Assembly: GCA_002721445.1 (NCBI GenBank)
Contig: PBKN01000005.1
Location: 281,689 to 345,688, forward strand
Direction of reading: 5' to 3'
DNA: 64,000 nt
DNA from: Chloroflexota bacterium
Lineage (GTDB): Bacteria > Chloroflexota > Dehalococcoidia > Lucifugimonadales > GCA-002723415
Shown here: positions 18,558 to 26,906 of the stretch, one piece after another
How the letters are laid out: every line of letters begins with the position of its first letter
How positions within the stretch are numbered: position 1 is the stretch's first letter
Notes under the pieces: generated by a model
Databases searched by the model: none
What the model was told of the DNA's origin: nothing
What the model saw: only the letters and a program-made list of their open reading frames with translations
Made by a program: the position numbers and the translations under genes

Positions 18558-19646
18558 TTGAACTTAAGAATACCTGGCCCAATTCCAGTGCCAAATAACA
18601 TACTAGAAGCAATGGCGAAGCCTATGATAAACCATAGGGGGCCTGAATTTGCTGAACTATTAAATAGGGTTACAGATGGATTGAAGCAAGTTTTTCAAAC
18701 AAATAATGATCTTTATATTTTTACTGCTTCTGGAACTGGAGTAATGGAAGCAGCTATAGTCAATACACTTTCTCCTGGTGATAATGTATTATCCGCATCT
18801 GTGGGGGTATTTGGTGATAGATTTGCTGAAATTGCCTCTACGTATGGAGCTAAAGTTGAAAAACTAAAATTTGCTGAAGGTAAAGGAGTTGACCCAAATC
18901 TTATACGTGAAAGCTTAGTGAAAAACCCCAATATAAAAGCAGTCTTAGTTGTTCATAATGAAACATCAACTGGAGTTACTAACCCGTTACCGGAAATAGC
19001 AAAAATAGTAAAGACTGAGTTTAATAAATTGTTACTTGTAGATGGTATAAGTAGTGTAGGATCTATACCGGTACAAACAGACTTCTTAGGCTGCGATGTA
19101 GTTGCAACTGCATCACAAAAAGGGTGGATGTTACCACCTGGATTAGCTTTTTTAAGCTTTAGTTCAGAGGCTTGGAAAGCACACAAAGTTTCAAAGATGC
19201 CAAAATTCTATTTTGACATAGCTAATTATGAAAAATATTTAAAAATAGGACAACCTCCCTTCACTCCTGCATTATCAGTTATGTATTCATTAGATATAGC
19301 ATTAAGGCAAATACTTGATGAAGGAATTGAAAACGTATTTGAGCGCCACTTTGATATTGCAGAAGCAACTAGAAATGGAATTAAAAATATAGGCCTAGAG
19401 CTATTTGCAGACAAATCAGTTGCATCTAACACGGTAACTTCTGTTAAAATCCCAGATAATATTGACGCCAAATTACTGATGTCAACAATGAGAAAAAAAT
19501 ACAATATTGTATTAGCTGGAGGGCAAAAAGAATTATCTGGTAAAATTTTTAGAATTGGCCATTTAGGACTTTGTACTCATCAAGAAATTGAAGATGTTAT
19601 TGAATCATTAAAAAAGTCTTTGCCAAATTGTAAACTAGCATCCTAG
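18558..19646 (+). CDS. Class V aminotransferase (alanine/serine-glyoxylate type)
   Basis: A 362-residue PLP enzyme of the small, soluble class V group that moves amino groups between alanine or serine and glyoxylate/pyruvate. It begins with IPGPIPVP as in this group, has FTASGTGVMEAA near 57, the PLP-binding Asp in LLVDGISSVG and the Schiff-base Lys in ASQKGWMLPPG (about residue 192). The start is TTG after GAGG. It lies 29 bp behind the PEPCK-like gene and 9 bp ahead of the regulator gene, so the three may be one unit touching glyoxylate, PEP and oxaloacetate supply. Confidence 0.85.
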   Translation: MNLRIPGPIPVPNNILEAMAKPMINHRGPEFAELLNRVTDGLKQVFQTNNDLYIFTASGTGVMEAAIVNTLSPGDNVLSASVGVFGDRFAEIASTYGAKVEKLKFAEGKGVDPNLIRESLVKNPNIKAVLVVHNETSTGVTNPLPEIAKIVKTEFNKLLLVDGISSVGSIPVQTDFLGCDVVATASQKGWMLPPGLAFLSFSSEAWKAHKVSKMPKFYFDIANYEKYLKIGQPPFTPALSVMYSLDIALRQILDEGIENVFERHFDIAEATRNGIKNIGLELFADKSVASNTVTSVKIPDNIDAKLLMSTMRKKYNIVLAGGQKELSGKIFRIGHLGLCTHQEIEDVIESLKKSLPNCKLAS

Positions 19647-19655
19647 GAACAATTT

Positions 19656-20324
19656 ATGAATTTCAAACAAAATAATTCATCTAATTCAATTAATATATCC
19701 GATTGGAAAAATATTATATATGATTTTAAGCCTAAAATATCTATCATAGATTCAGATTACTCTATCGAAGAAACCTTAAAGTCCCAATTTGTAAAACTTG
19801 TAATATTAGATACAACTAAAATTACAAGTTCTAGTATAAATTATTGTAAAAAAGAATGTTCTTTAGTAAAAAAGCCAATCTTAGCTTTAATTACAAAAGA
19901 AATGACATCAACAATTCATTTAGAAAAAGAATATGCTGATTTTATAATTACTCCAGTCAATAATTTAGAATTATCTGCAAGGATTCAAAAAATTCTCTAT
20001 AAAGATAATTCTTTACTAAAAGAAACAAATATTCAAATTGGAGATATTAGTATAAACCTTGAAACTTATGAAGTATTCGTAAAAAATGAAAGAATAACTT
20101 TAAGATTTAAAGAATTTCAATTACTACAACTTTTAATTTCCAATCCAGAAAAAGTATACACAAGAGAAAGTCTATTAAATCAAATCTGGGGTTATAACTA
20201 TTTTGGAGGAACAAGAACTGTAGATGTACACATTCGTAGATTAAGATCAAAAATATCAAACTCTAACTCATCATCAATCGAAACAATATGGAATGTGGGA
20301 TACAGATTTAGAAAAAACAGATAG
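19656..20324 (+). CDS. OmpR/PhoB-type winged-helix regulator with degenerate receiver
   Basis: A 222-residue protein. The C-terminal 95 residues are a complete PhoB-type DNA-binding domain: the beta platform (GDISINLETYEVFV), LRFKEFQLLQLLISNP, the recognition helix region RTVDVHIRRLRSKI and the wing WNVGYRFRKN. The first 120 residues look like a worn receiver: IIDSD and LVILD are only about 20 residues apart instead of about 45, and the usual Lys-Pro near the end is TP (DFIITPV). It is therefore unlikely to be switched by normal Asp phosphorylation. No histidine kinase gene lies nearby. Targets are unknown. Confidence 0.8.
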   Translation: MNFKQNNSSNSINISDWKNIIYDFKPKISIIDSDYSIEETLKSQFVKLVILDTTKITSSSINYCKKECSLVKKPILALITKEMTSTIHLEKEYADFIITPVNNLELSARIQKILYKDNSLLKETNIQIGDISINLETYEVFVKNERITLRFKEFQLLQLLISNPEKVYTRESLLNQIWGYNYFGGTRTVDVHIRRLRSKISNSNSSSIETIWNVGYRFRKNR

Positions 20325-20353
20325 TTTATATCTTTAGACAACTCGTATATAAT
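20325..20353 (+). promoter_or_regulatory. Sigma70-type promoter of the class IV aminotransferase
   Basis: TTTATA (20325-20330), a 17-bp spacer and a perfect TATAAT (20348-20353) stand in the only gap of this strand run. The predicted start near 20360 leaves a leader of about 30 bases with AGGAG at 20378-20382. Confidence 0.5.
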
Positions 20354-20391
20354 GTACTTCCTTTAAATCTAAAAACTAGGAGATAAGTATA

Positions 20392-21282
20392 ATGTCTAAA
20401 CAAGAAAGATTTACATACCTCAATGGAGAAATATTACCTGAAAGTGAAGCTAAAATACCTTTTAGAGATCGCGGTTTTATGTTGGGTGATGCCGTATTTG
20501 ATACTACAAGAACATTTGGAGGTGAAATATTTAGACTAGACGAACACCTAGATCGTTTTTTAAATTCATTAAAATATATGAGAATGGAACCAAACTTATC
20601 AAAAAATGAATGGCAAGACTTAACAATGAAAATTCTTGAATTAAATCTACCTCTTCTAGATAAAAATGATGATTATTGGGTTTCTCAAAGAGTTAGCCGA
20701 GGAGATGGTAAAAATTATACTGTAATAGTCGAAAGTCTACCTTTACCATTTGAACAACGAGCAAAATATTACAAGGATGGATTGCCAACAATTGTGCCAT
20801 CTATAAGAAGAACACCTCCAGATTCTATGAGTCCTAGAGCTAAAGTCCATAATTATATTAACTTAGTACAAGCTGAATTAGAAGTTCAATCTAGGGATCC
20901 AGATGCTTGGCCAATACTATTAGATTCAAACGGTAATATCTCTGAAGGACCAGGAGCTAATATATTTATCATTAAAAATGGTGTAATAACAACTCCTAAA
21001 GAACAAAAAATACTTGCTGGAATTAGTAGGCAGGCAGCAATAGACCTTGCTCAAGAATTATCTATAGAATTGCATGAAGAAGATATAGATTTATTTGATG
21101 TATACACTGCCGATGAAGCCTTTATAACTTCGACTAGTTTTTGTATAGTTCCAGTTTCAAGTATAAATGGAGCTGAAATTGGATCAACTGGTTTGCCTGG
21201 ACCGATAACGGATAGACTTCAAAAAGCCTACAGCGGTATGGTTGGAATTGATTTTGTAGAACAATATTTATCAAGATTATAA
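20392..21282 (+). CDS. Class IV aminotransferase (branched-chain/D-amino-acid type)
   Basis: A 296-residue fold-type IV PLP enzyme. The N-terminal FRDRGFMLGDAVFDTTRTF, the Schiff-base Lys in RAKVHNYINLVQAE (about residue 154), and the phosphate-binding SEGPGANIFII and GISRQAA motifs are present. Members make branched-chain amino acids or D-amino acids, or act as 4-amino-4-deoxychorismate lyases; the sequence alone does not decide, though IlvE-like activity is the common assignment. AGGAG precedes the ATG, and it has its own promoter. Confidence 0.85.
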   Translation: MSKQERFTYLNGEILPESEAKIPFRDRGFMLGDAVFDTTRTFGGEIFRLDEHLDRFLNSLKYMRMEPNLSKNEWQDLTMKILELNLPLLDKNDDYWVSQRVSRGDGKNYTVIVESLPLPFEQRAKYYKDGLPTIVPSIRRTPPDSMSPRAKVHNYINLVQAELEVQSRDPDAWPILLDSNGNISEGPGANIFIIKNGVITTPKEQKILAGISRQAAIDLAQELSIELHEEDIDLFDVYTADEAFITSTSFCIVPVSSINGAEIGSTGLPGPITDRLQKAYSGMVGIDFVEQYLSRL

Positions 21283-21331
21283 AAACATTGTTTAATCTAA
21301 AATTTAAGATTTATTTAAATAGATTGATTAA

Positions 21332-22096
21332 ATGTTATTAAAAATTGATATAGGAGAAACCGAATACAACAAAGCTTGGTCTTTGCAAAAATATATTCAT
21401 AATAATGTTTCTACTCAAAATATCCCAAATACCCTTATATTTGCTGAACATCCTCATACAATTACATTAGGTAGAAGAGGAAATGTAAATGACGTATTGG
21501 CACCCAAATCTACTCTATCAAAATTAAAAATCACTACATATTCGACAGATAGAGGAGGAGAGGTTACATACCATGGGCCAGGACAATTAATTATATATCC
21601 TATAATTAATTTAAAACAATTTTCTATAGGTCCTTTGAAATATGTTGAATTACTACAAGAAACCTTAATTGAAGTTCTAAGTTATTTTGATATAAATTCT
21701 AACAAGTCAAAAAACCCAGTTGGAGTCTGGGTAAACAATGATAAAATAGCAGCTATAGGTATTAGAATTAGCAAAAATACTACTATGCATGGATTAGCTT
21801 TAAATATCGACCCTGATTTATCTTATTTTCAACATATTATACCCTGCGGTAATGCGAATTTAAAACCAACTTCTATAAAAAATTTATTGAAAAACTATCC
21901 AGATAAAAAGACAATAACTAAATTATTTATTCAAATATTTCTTAATAAATTAAACCAATACGATGCGCTACCAAAAATAAAATATTTAGATAATTTTGAT
22001 ATTATTAAAATTCAAGATGAATCATCCAATATAGTACAAAAAAAATTAGAGGTTGAGCATATTTTTAACAGTAATTCCTATATTACTCGTAGATGA
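21332..22096 (+). CDS. lipB: Octanoyl-[ACP]:protein octanoyltransferase
   Basis: A 254-residue LipB, which transfers octanoyl from ACP to the lipoyl domains of 2-oxoacid dehydrogenases and GcvH. Visible are [12 protein letters not shown], the strongly conserved [13 protein letters not shown] (about 70-82), the catalytic Lys in [12 protein letters not shown] and the Cys in IIPCGN (about 172). The final 40 residues are not conserved in family members I know, and the last 51 bp run into the end of sucD on the other strand. Confidence 0.93.
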   Translation: MLLKIDIGETEYNKAWSLQKYIHNNVSTQNIPNTLIFAEHPHTITLGRRGNVNDVLAPKSTLSKLKITTYSTDRGGEVTYHGPGQLIIYPIINLKQFSIGPLKYVELLQETLIEVLSYFDINSNKSKNPVGVWVNNDKIAAIGIRISKNTTMHGLALNIDPDLSYFQHIIPCGNANLKPTSIKNLLKNYPDKKTITKLFIQIFLNKLNQYDALPKIKYLDNFDIIKIQDESSNIVQKKLEVEHIFNSNSYITRR

Positions 22097-22924
22097 AATA
22101 ATTTCTACCCCTGCAGATGCTAATGACTTTATTTTTTCTGAAGCTTTAGCTGAAGAGCCAGTAATAATTGCGCCTGCATGCCCCATACGTTTTCCAGGAG
22201 GAGCACTTTGCCCAACTATTAACCCTGCGACTGGTTTGCTAAATCCTGATCTAATAAATTCTGCAGCTTCTTGCTCTTTAGTTCCACCAATCTCTCCAAT
22301 TAATACTACTCCATCGGTATTCTTATCTTCATCAAACATTTTTAAAATATCTACAAAAGAGGAACCAATGATTGGATCCCCTCCAATACCTACACATGAT
22401 GACTGGCCTATGCCCAAGTCAGTTAGCTGACCCACAGCTTCATATGTTAAAGTACCGCTTCTAGAAACTACACCAATTTTACCAGGTATATGTATATTAG
22501 CAGGCATAATCCCGACTTTACAATTTTCACCTGGAGAAATAACACCAGGGCAATTAGGTCCTATCAATACAGAATTCTTTTCTTTTATATACTTATATAC
22601 ATTAACTGTATCAAGAACAGGAACACCCTCTGTAATACAAGCAATTACTGATATATTTGCATCAACTGATTCAACTATTGCATCTGCTGCAAATGAAGGA
22701 GGAACAAAAATCAATGAAGTGTTTGCACCTGTTTCCTTAACAGCTTCTTCTACAGTGTTAAATACTGGCACGCTTTCTTGAAATAATTCCCCTCCTTTAC
22801 CAGGAGTAACTCCAGCAACTAAGTTTGTACCATAATCCTTGCATCGTGCTGCATGAAAACTTCCTTCACGCCCTGTAATACCTTGTACTAATAGTTTTGT
22901 TTCTTTGTTAACTAATATACTCAA
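22046..22924 (-). CDS. sucD: Succinyl-CoA synthetase alpha subunit
   Basis: The 292-residue alpha subunit of the TCA-cycle enzyme making succinate and ATP/GTP from succinyl-CoA. The CoA-binding Rossmann domain starts with [12 protein letters not shown] (about 13-24); the phospho-His is in MGHAGAII (about 248). The start is TTG with AAGG upstream. It follows sucC after 14 bp. Its 3' end overlaps lipB tail-to-tail by 51 bp. Confidence 0.96.
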   Translation of the reverse strand: MSILVNKETKLLVQGITGREGSFHAARCKDYGTNLVAGVTPGKGGELFQESVPVFNTVEEAVKETGANTSLIFVPPSFAADAIVESVDANISVIACITEGVPVLDTVNVYKYIKEKNSVLIGPNCPGVISPGENCKVGIMPANIHIPGKIGVVSRSGTLTYEAVGQLTDLGIGQSSCVGIGGDPIIGSSFVDILKMFDEDKNTDGVVLIGEIGGTKEQEAAEFIRSGFSKPVAGLIVGQSAPPGKRMGHAGAIITGSSAKASEKIKSLASAGVEIISSTSNIGITVKNMLNL

Positions 22925-22938
22925 TTTAATACCTTATT

Positions 22939-24087
22939 TTATGAAAGCTTTAATTCATTAGCTGCATCAGCAAGATTGTTAACTAACTTCACTTTTAATC
23001 CAGATTTTAATAAAATATCCCTACCTTCATCAGCATTCGTTCCTAGCATTCTTACGACAACCGGAGGCATTTCCACTTTTTGAGAAGCCATAACTATCCC
23101 TCTAGCAGCAACATCACAACGTAAAATTCCTCCAAATAAATTAACAAAAATATGTTCTACTTCAGAATCAGAACATATAATTTGCATAGCCTCAGATACT
23201 TTGTTTTCATCAGCACCTCCTCCAACATCTAAAAAGTTTGCAGGCTTTGATCCTGATTCAGAAATAACATCCATTGTAGCCATTGCAAGGCCCGCTCCAT
23301 TAACTAAGCAGCCCACGTTTCCATCCAATTTAACATAACTTAAATCTGCTTCTCTAGCTTTAATTTCTCTTGAATCTTCTTGAAAAGGATCCCTCATTCC
23401 ATAAATATTTTTCTGTCTAAATAAAGCATCCTCATCAAAGTTAATTTTTGCATCTAATGCAAAAATTTCTTCTTCTTCTGTTATAACTAAAGGATTAATT
23501 TCAATCATCGAACAATCATTTTCTTGAAATAAATTATATAAATTTAATAATATTGTACTAAAACTCCTGACTAAACTTCCTGGAATTTTCAATCCATATG
23601 CAAGCTGTCTAGCCTGGTAAGGCTGCAATCCTAAAACCGGATGTATTGATTTACTCAAAATTTTATCCGGATTAGTTCTAGCAATTTCTTCTATATCAAC
23701 ACCTCCAAATTCACTAGCTATACAAACTACAGATTTCGAGGAAGCGTCTACTAACATGCCTAAATACAATTCAGTTTTAATATTAGAAACCTTTTCAATT
23801 AATACCTGTTTAACAGGTACACCTTCTGATGTTGTCTGATAAGTTACTAAATTTGAATTAATTAATTTAGAAGAAACATCAATTGCTTCCTCTAAAGAAG
23901 ATACAACTTTAACTCCGCCAGCTTTACCTCTTCCGCCAGCATGTACTTGTGCTTTAACAACCACATTTGATCCCAACTTCGATATAATATCTTTCACTTC
24001 TTCAGGTTTAGAAGCAATACATCCTTCTGGAACAGGAATAGAATATTTTTTAAACAATTCTTTTGATTGATATTCGTGTATATTCAT
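22939..24087 (-). CDS. sucC: Succinyl-CoA synthetase beta subunit (ADP/GDP-forming)
   Basis: The 382-residue partner of SucD. The ATP-grasp domain begins MNIHEYQSKELF and has VVKAQVHAGGRGKAGGVK at about 42-59; the metal-binding EINPL segment is near 196; the ligase domain contains VNGAGLAMATMD and NLFGGILRCD. It leads the sucCD operon. An operator-like pair of palindromes lies 45-80 bp upstream. Confidence 0.96.
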   Translation of the reverse strand: MNIHEYQSKELFKKYSIPVPEGCIASKPEEVKDIISKLGSNVVVKAQVHAGGRGKAGGVKVVSSLEEAIDVSSKLINSNLVTYQTTSEGVPVKQVLIEKVSNIKTELYLGMLVDASSKSVVCIASEFGGVDIEEIARTNPDKILSKSIHPVLGLQPYQARQLAYGLKIPGSLVRSFSTILLNLYNLFQENDCSMIEINPLVITEEEEIFALDAKINFDEDALFRQKNIYGMRDPFQEDSREIKAREADLSYVKLDGNVGCLVNGAGLAMATMDVISESGSKPANFLDVGGGADENKVSEAMQIICSDSEVEHIFVNLFGGILRCDVAARGIVMASQKVEMPPVVVRMLGTNADEGRDILLKSGLKVKLVNNLADAANELKLS

Positions 24088-24132
24088 ACTTTATTAATTA
24101 TTATCCTAATATAATATTCAAAATGTATAAAT

Positions 24133-24166
24133 ATTTTACATTTTCTATTGTAAAATTGTATACAAT
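24133..24166. promoter_or_regulatory. Overlapping dyads between sucC and uppP
   Basis: The 8-bp arms ATTTTACA (24133-24140) and TGTAAAAT (24149-24156) are perfect inverse copies. Starting at 24155 comes the perfect 12-bp palindrome ATTGTATACAAT. The block lies in the 136-bp gap between the diverging sucC and uppP starts, where an operator would be expected. The AT-rich background makes part of this likely by chance; no protein can be assigned. Confidence 0.3.
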
Positions 24167-24223
24167 AAATCGATGAAATTTATTTAAATTTACTATTGAC
24201 TTTAAATTCTAATAGGAAAAAAA

Positions 24224-25042
24224 TTGCCCTCTTCAAATTTAAATGAAATATTTACAAGCGTTTTATTTGGGTTGTTACAAGGAATACTTGAATGGATACC
24301 TGTAAGTTCACAAGGAATAATCACATTAATATATACTAAATTTTATAATAAACCTTTCAGTGAATCTATAGAATATGCTATTTGGCTTCATATAGGTACT
24401 TCATTATCTGTATTAATATATATGCGTAAAGATTTCTTACAAATAATAAAATCTATACCTTATAAGTCAAATAAAAATTCTTCCCCCTCTTTATTAGGCT
24501 TTTTCATAATATCAAGTTTAACTAGTGCGCTTATAGGTATACCATTATTTTATCTAATTACAAATATTAACACTACTTCATCTGTATTTATCATGGGGTT
24601 AATTGGTGTTTTTATGATGATAACCGGGATATTACAACTACGCAAAATCTCAGTCAATATACGTGATTTAAATAAATTAAATAAATTTGACTACATCATA
24701 GTAGGAATATCTCAAGGATTATCAATTATACCTGGATTAAGTCGTTCTGGTCTTACAATATCTACTCTTTTAATTAGGCACATTGATAAAAAAGAATCAA
24801 TTAATCTAAGCTTAATTATGAGTCTTCCAGCAACTTTAGGATTTGCTTTAATAATTGGTTTAAAAGAAGGATTTATATTTTCACCAAATTATTTGATATC
24901 TGCACTAGTTGCTTGCATAACAGGAATTATAACTATAAAAGCTATGCTATCTTTAGCAAAAAAAATAAACTTTTCTCAATTTGTATTTTTTATAGGGTTA
25001 ATAATTTTTACCAGTTCTATTATTGAACTAACAATAATTTAA
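24224..25042 (+). CDS. uppP: Undecaprenyl-diphosphatase (UppP/BacA family)
   Basis: A 272-residue membrane protein with about eight hydrophobic helices that recycles the C55-PP lipid carrier for cell-wall and glycan synthesis. Both catalytic loops are present: LLQGILEWIPVSSQGI (about 16-31) and IPGLSRSGLTIS (about 168). The first loop reads EWIPVSSQG rather than the usual EFLPVSSSGH, a form I associate with archaeal and some Chloroflexi members. The start is TTG after AGGA. A DDN-family gene follows 11 bp later. Confidence 0.9.
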   Translation: MPSSNLNEIFTSVLFGLLQGILEWIPVSSQGIITLIYTKFYNKPFSESIEYAIWLHIGTSLSVLIYMRKDFLQIIKSIPYKSNKNSSPSLLGFFIISSLTSALIGIPLFYLITNINTTSSVFIMGLIGVFMMITGILQLRKISVNIRDLNKLNKFDYIIVGISQGLSIIPGLSRSGLTISTLLIRHIDKKESINLSLIMSLPATLGFALIIGLKEGFIFSPNYLISALVACITGIITIKAMLSLAKKINFSQFVFFIGLIIFTSSIIELTII

Positions 25043-25053
25043 ATAAAAATAAA

Positions 25054-25524
25054 ATGATTAAAAAAACCATTACATCTACAATAGGAAGATTTTTCAAGTC
25101 AGAATCACAAATAATTTTTTTTAGTAAATTGCATAAATTAATTATTAAAATAACTAATGGGAAAATAGGTACTAATCTTTTAGGAGTACCAATTCTTATT
25201 TTAACAACTACCAGCTCAAAAACTGGAAAACAGTATTCAAACCCTTTAGCTTATATCAAATATAAAAATGGTTATGTTTGTATTGCATCATTTGGCGGAA
25301 GTAACAAACATCCTATTTGGTTTAAAAATATTGAAAAAAATTCAAATGTATTAATTAATATAAATGGAAAAATATCTTCATATACAGCCACTATTATATA
25401 TGAAGATCCTTTGAGAGAGAAATTATGGAAAGAGTTAATTAAAATATATAGTGGCTTTAAAAAATATCAAGAAAAAACTACACGCAAATTACCTATAATA
25501 TATTTTAAATTAAGTGGCAATTAA
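25054..25524 (+). CDS. Deazaflavin (F420)-dependent nitroreductase-family protein
   Basis: A 156-residue split-barrel protein of the DDN group. Hallmarks are GVPILILTTTSSKTGKQYSNPLAYI split around residues 48-70, then GYVCIASFGGSNKHPIWFKNI (about 73-93), the family's cofactor-binding strip. Relatives reduce quinones or other compounds with F420H2 in mycobacteria and occur in SAR202. It implies, without proving, that the organism has F420; no F420 synthesis gene lies in the window. The next gene starts right after its stop. Confidence 0.8.
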   Translation: MIKKTITSTIGRFFKSESQIIFFSKLHKLIIKITNGKIGTNLLGVPILILTTTSSKTGKQYSNPLAYIKYKNGYVCIASFGGSNKHPIWFKNIEKNSNVLININGKISSYTATIIYEDPLREKLWKELIKIYSGFKKYQEKTTRKLPIIYFKLSGN

Positions 25525-25525
25525 T

Positions 25526-26377
25526 ATGCATAATAAAACCGTTCTAATAACTGGAGCTACATCTGGAATAGGCTTTGAAACAGCTAAAACTTTAGCAGAA
25601 AAAGGGGCTAAAGTAATAGGTGTAGGAAGTAGAGAATCAAGCTGCTTAAGGGCAAAAAACAAATTAAAGAAAAAAAATATTCTTGAAAATATAGAATTTA
25701 TTTCGTGTGACTTCTCGGAAAAAAATAATATACTTAAATTAAGAGATAGACTAATTACTAATTACTCAAATATAGATGTTTTAATTAATAATGCAGGTGT
25801 AATTTTATTAAAAAAATCAACAAACAGTAATGGAATAGAAAAAACTATTTTCATTAATTATTTAAGCCACTTTCTCCTAACAAGATTATTATTGGACAAT
25901 AACAAACTTCAAAATTCACGGATAATCAATGTATCATCTATTGCATACGAGAAAGCTGAAATTGAATTTGAAAACCTAAACTTATCGACTTATCACTGGA
26001 TGAAGGCATATCGTCAAAGTAAATTAGCTTTAATATTATTTACTAAAATACTAGCAAATAAATTAAACGAAAAAAATATTACGGTGAACTCAATACATCC
26101 TGGCTTGATTGGAACAAATCTACTATCAAAAAATGGCTGGATAAGTCCTTTTTTAAATATATTGTTAAAATTATTTGGAAAATCTACAAAAACTGGAGCA
26201 AAAGGCTTAATTTACCTAGCAACATCTGATGATATCAAACAATTGACTGGAAAATATTTTGAAGGTGTGAATATAACAAAACTACTTAATCATGCTGATG
26301 ATATGAAATCAGCAAAAAAATTATGGGACATAAGCTCAAAATTATGTGGATTAAATACAGATTTATTAATTGATTAA
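25526..26377 (+). CDS. Short-chain dehydrogenase/reductase
   Basis: A 283-residue classical SDR. The NAD(P)-binding TGATSGIG is at about 10-17, LINNAGV near 90, the catalytic Ser in NVSSIAY and the YxxxK motif as YRQSK (about 167). The retinol-dehydrogenase-like subgroup fits the HPGLIGTNL segment. I use the ATG at 25526, one base after the DDN stop; a GTG at 25514 would overlap it and is not supported by a ribosome site. The substrate is unknown. Confidence 0.82.
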   Translation: MHNKTVLITGATSGIGFETAKTLAEKGAKVIGVGSRESSCLRAKNKLKKKNILENIEFISCDFSEKNNILKLRDRLITNYSNIDVLINNAGVILLKKSTNSNGIEKTIFINYLSHFLLTRLLLDNNKLQNSRIINVSSIAYEKAEIEFENLNLSTYHWMKAYRQSKLALILFTKILANKLNEKNITVNSIHPGLIGTNLLSKNGWISPFLNILLKLFGKSTKTGAKGLIYLATSDDIKQLTGKYFEGVNITKLLNHADDMKSAKKLWDISSKLCGLNTDLLID

Positions 26378-26417
26378 GCTATAATATATACTCTAATTAA
26401 ATTACAAAGGAAACTAA

Positions 26418-26906
26418 ATGGCTCAAAGTATACCTTCATTAGTAATAAAATTTTTAGACAATTTAAATTTTCCATATGAAATAATAAATTGCAAGCCAGA
26501 ATTTGCAGATACTCAAAAATTCTGTGAAATATATGGATTTAATATAGAAAATTGTGGCAACACAATTATAGTAGCATCTAAAAAAGAACCCAAAAAATAT
26601 TCAGCCTGCATTGTAAAAGGATCTGACAGATTAAATGTTAATCAAAAAGTAAGAAAATTAATGGAAGTTTCTAAGGTTTCATTCGCATCTGCAGAAGAAG
26701 CTTTAGAGCTAACTGGAATGATGATAGGAGGTATAACTCCTTTTGCACTACCAAGTAATATTCCTATATATATTGATAAAAAAATACAGAATCTTGAAAA
26801 TGTAATATTCGGTTCAGGAGATAGATCTTCAAAAGTCAATATTTCGCCAGAAATTTTCTCAAAAATACAAAATGCTGAATTTATTGAAGATCTATCAATA
26901 AATTAA
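26418..26906 (+). CDS. YbaK/EbsC-domain aminoacyl-tRNA deacylase-like protein
   Basis: A 162-residue single-domain protein of the YbaK/ProX fold, which trans-edits mischarged tRNAs such as Cys-tRNAPro. Visible are the KTIxxK-like strand (GNTIIVASKK), SACIVKGSDRLN, and the GGITPFALP motif near 107-115 that lines the pocket. AAAGGA precedes the ATG. The C-terminus overlaps the end of the opposing aminotransferase gene by 4 bp. Its tRNA target is unknown. Confidence 0.83.
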   Translation: MAQSIPSLVIKFLDNLNFPYEIINCKPEFADTQKFCEIYGFNIENCGNTIIVASKKEPKKYSACIVKGSDRLNVNQKVRKLMEVSKVSFASAEEALELTGMMIGGITPFALPSNIPIYIDKKIQNLENVIFGSGDRSSKVNISPEIFSKIQNAEFIEDLSIN

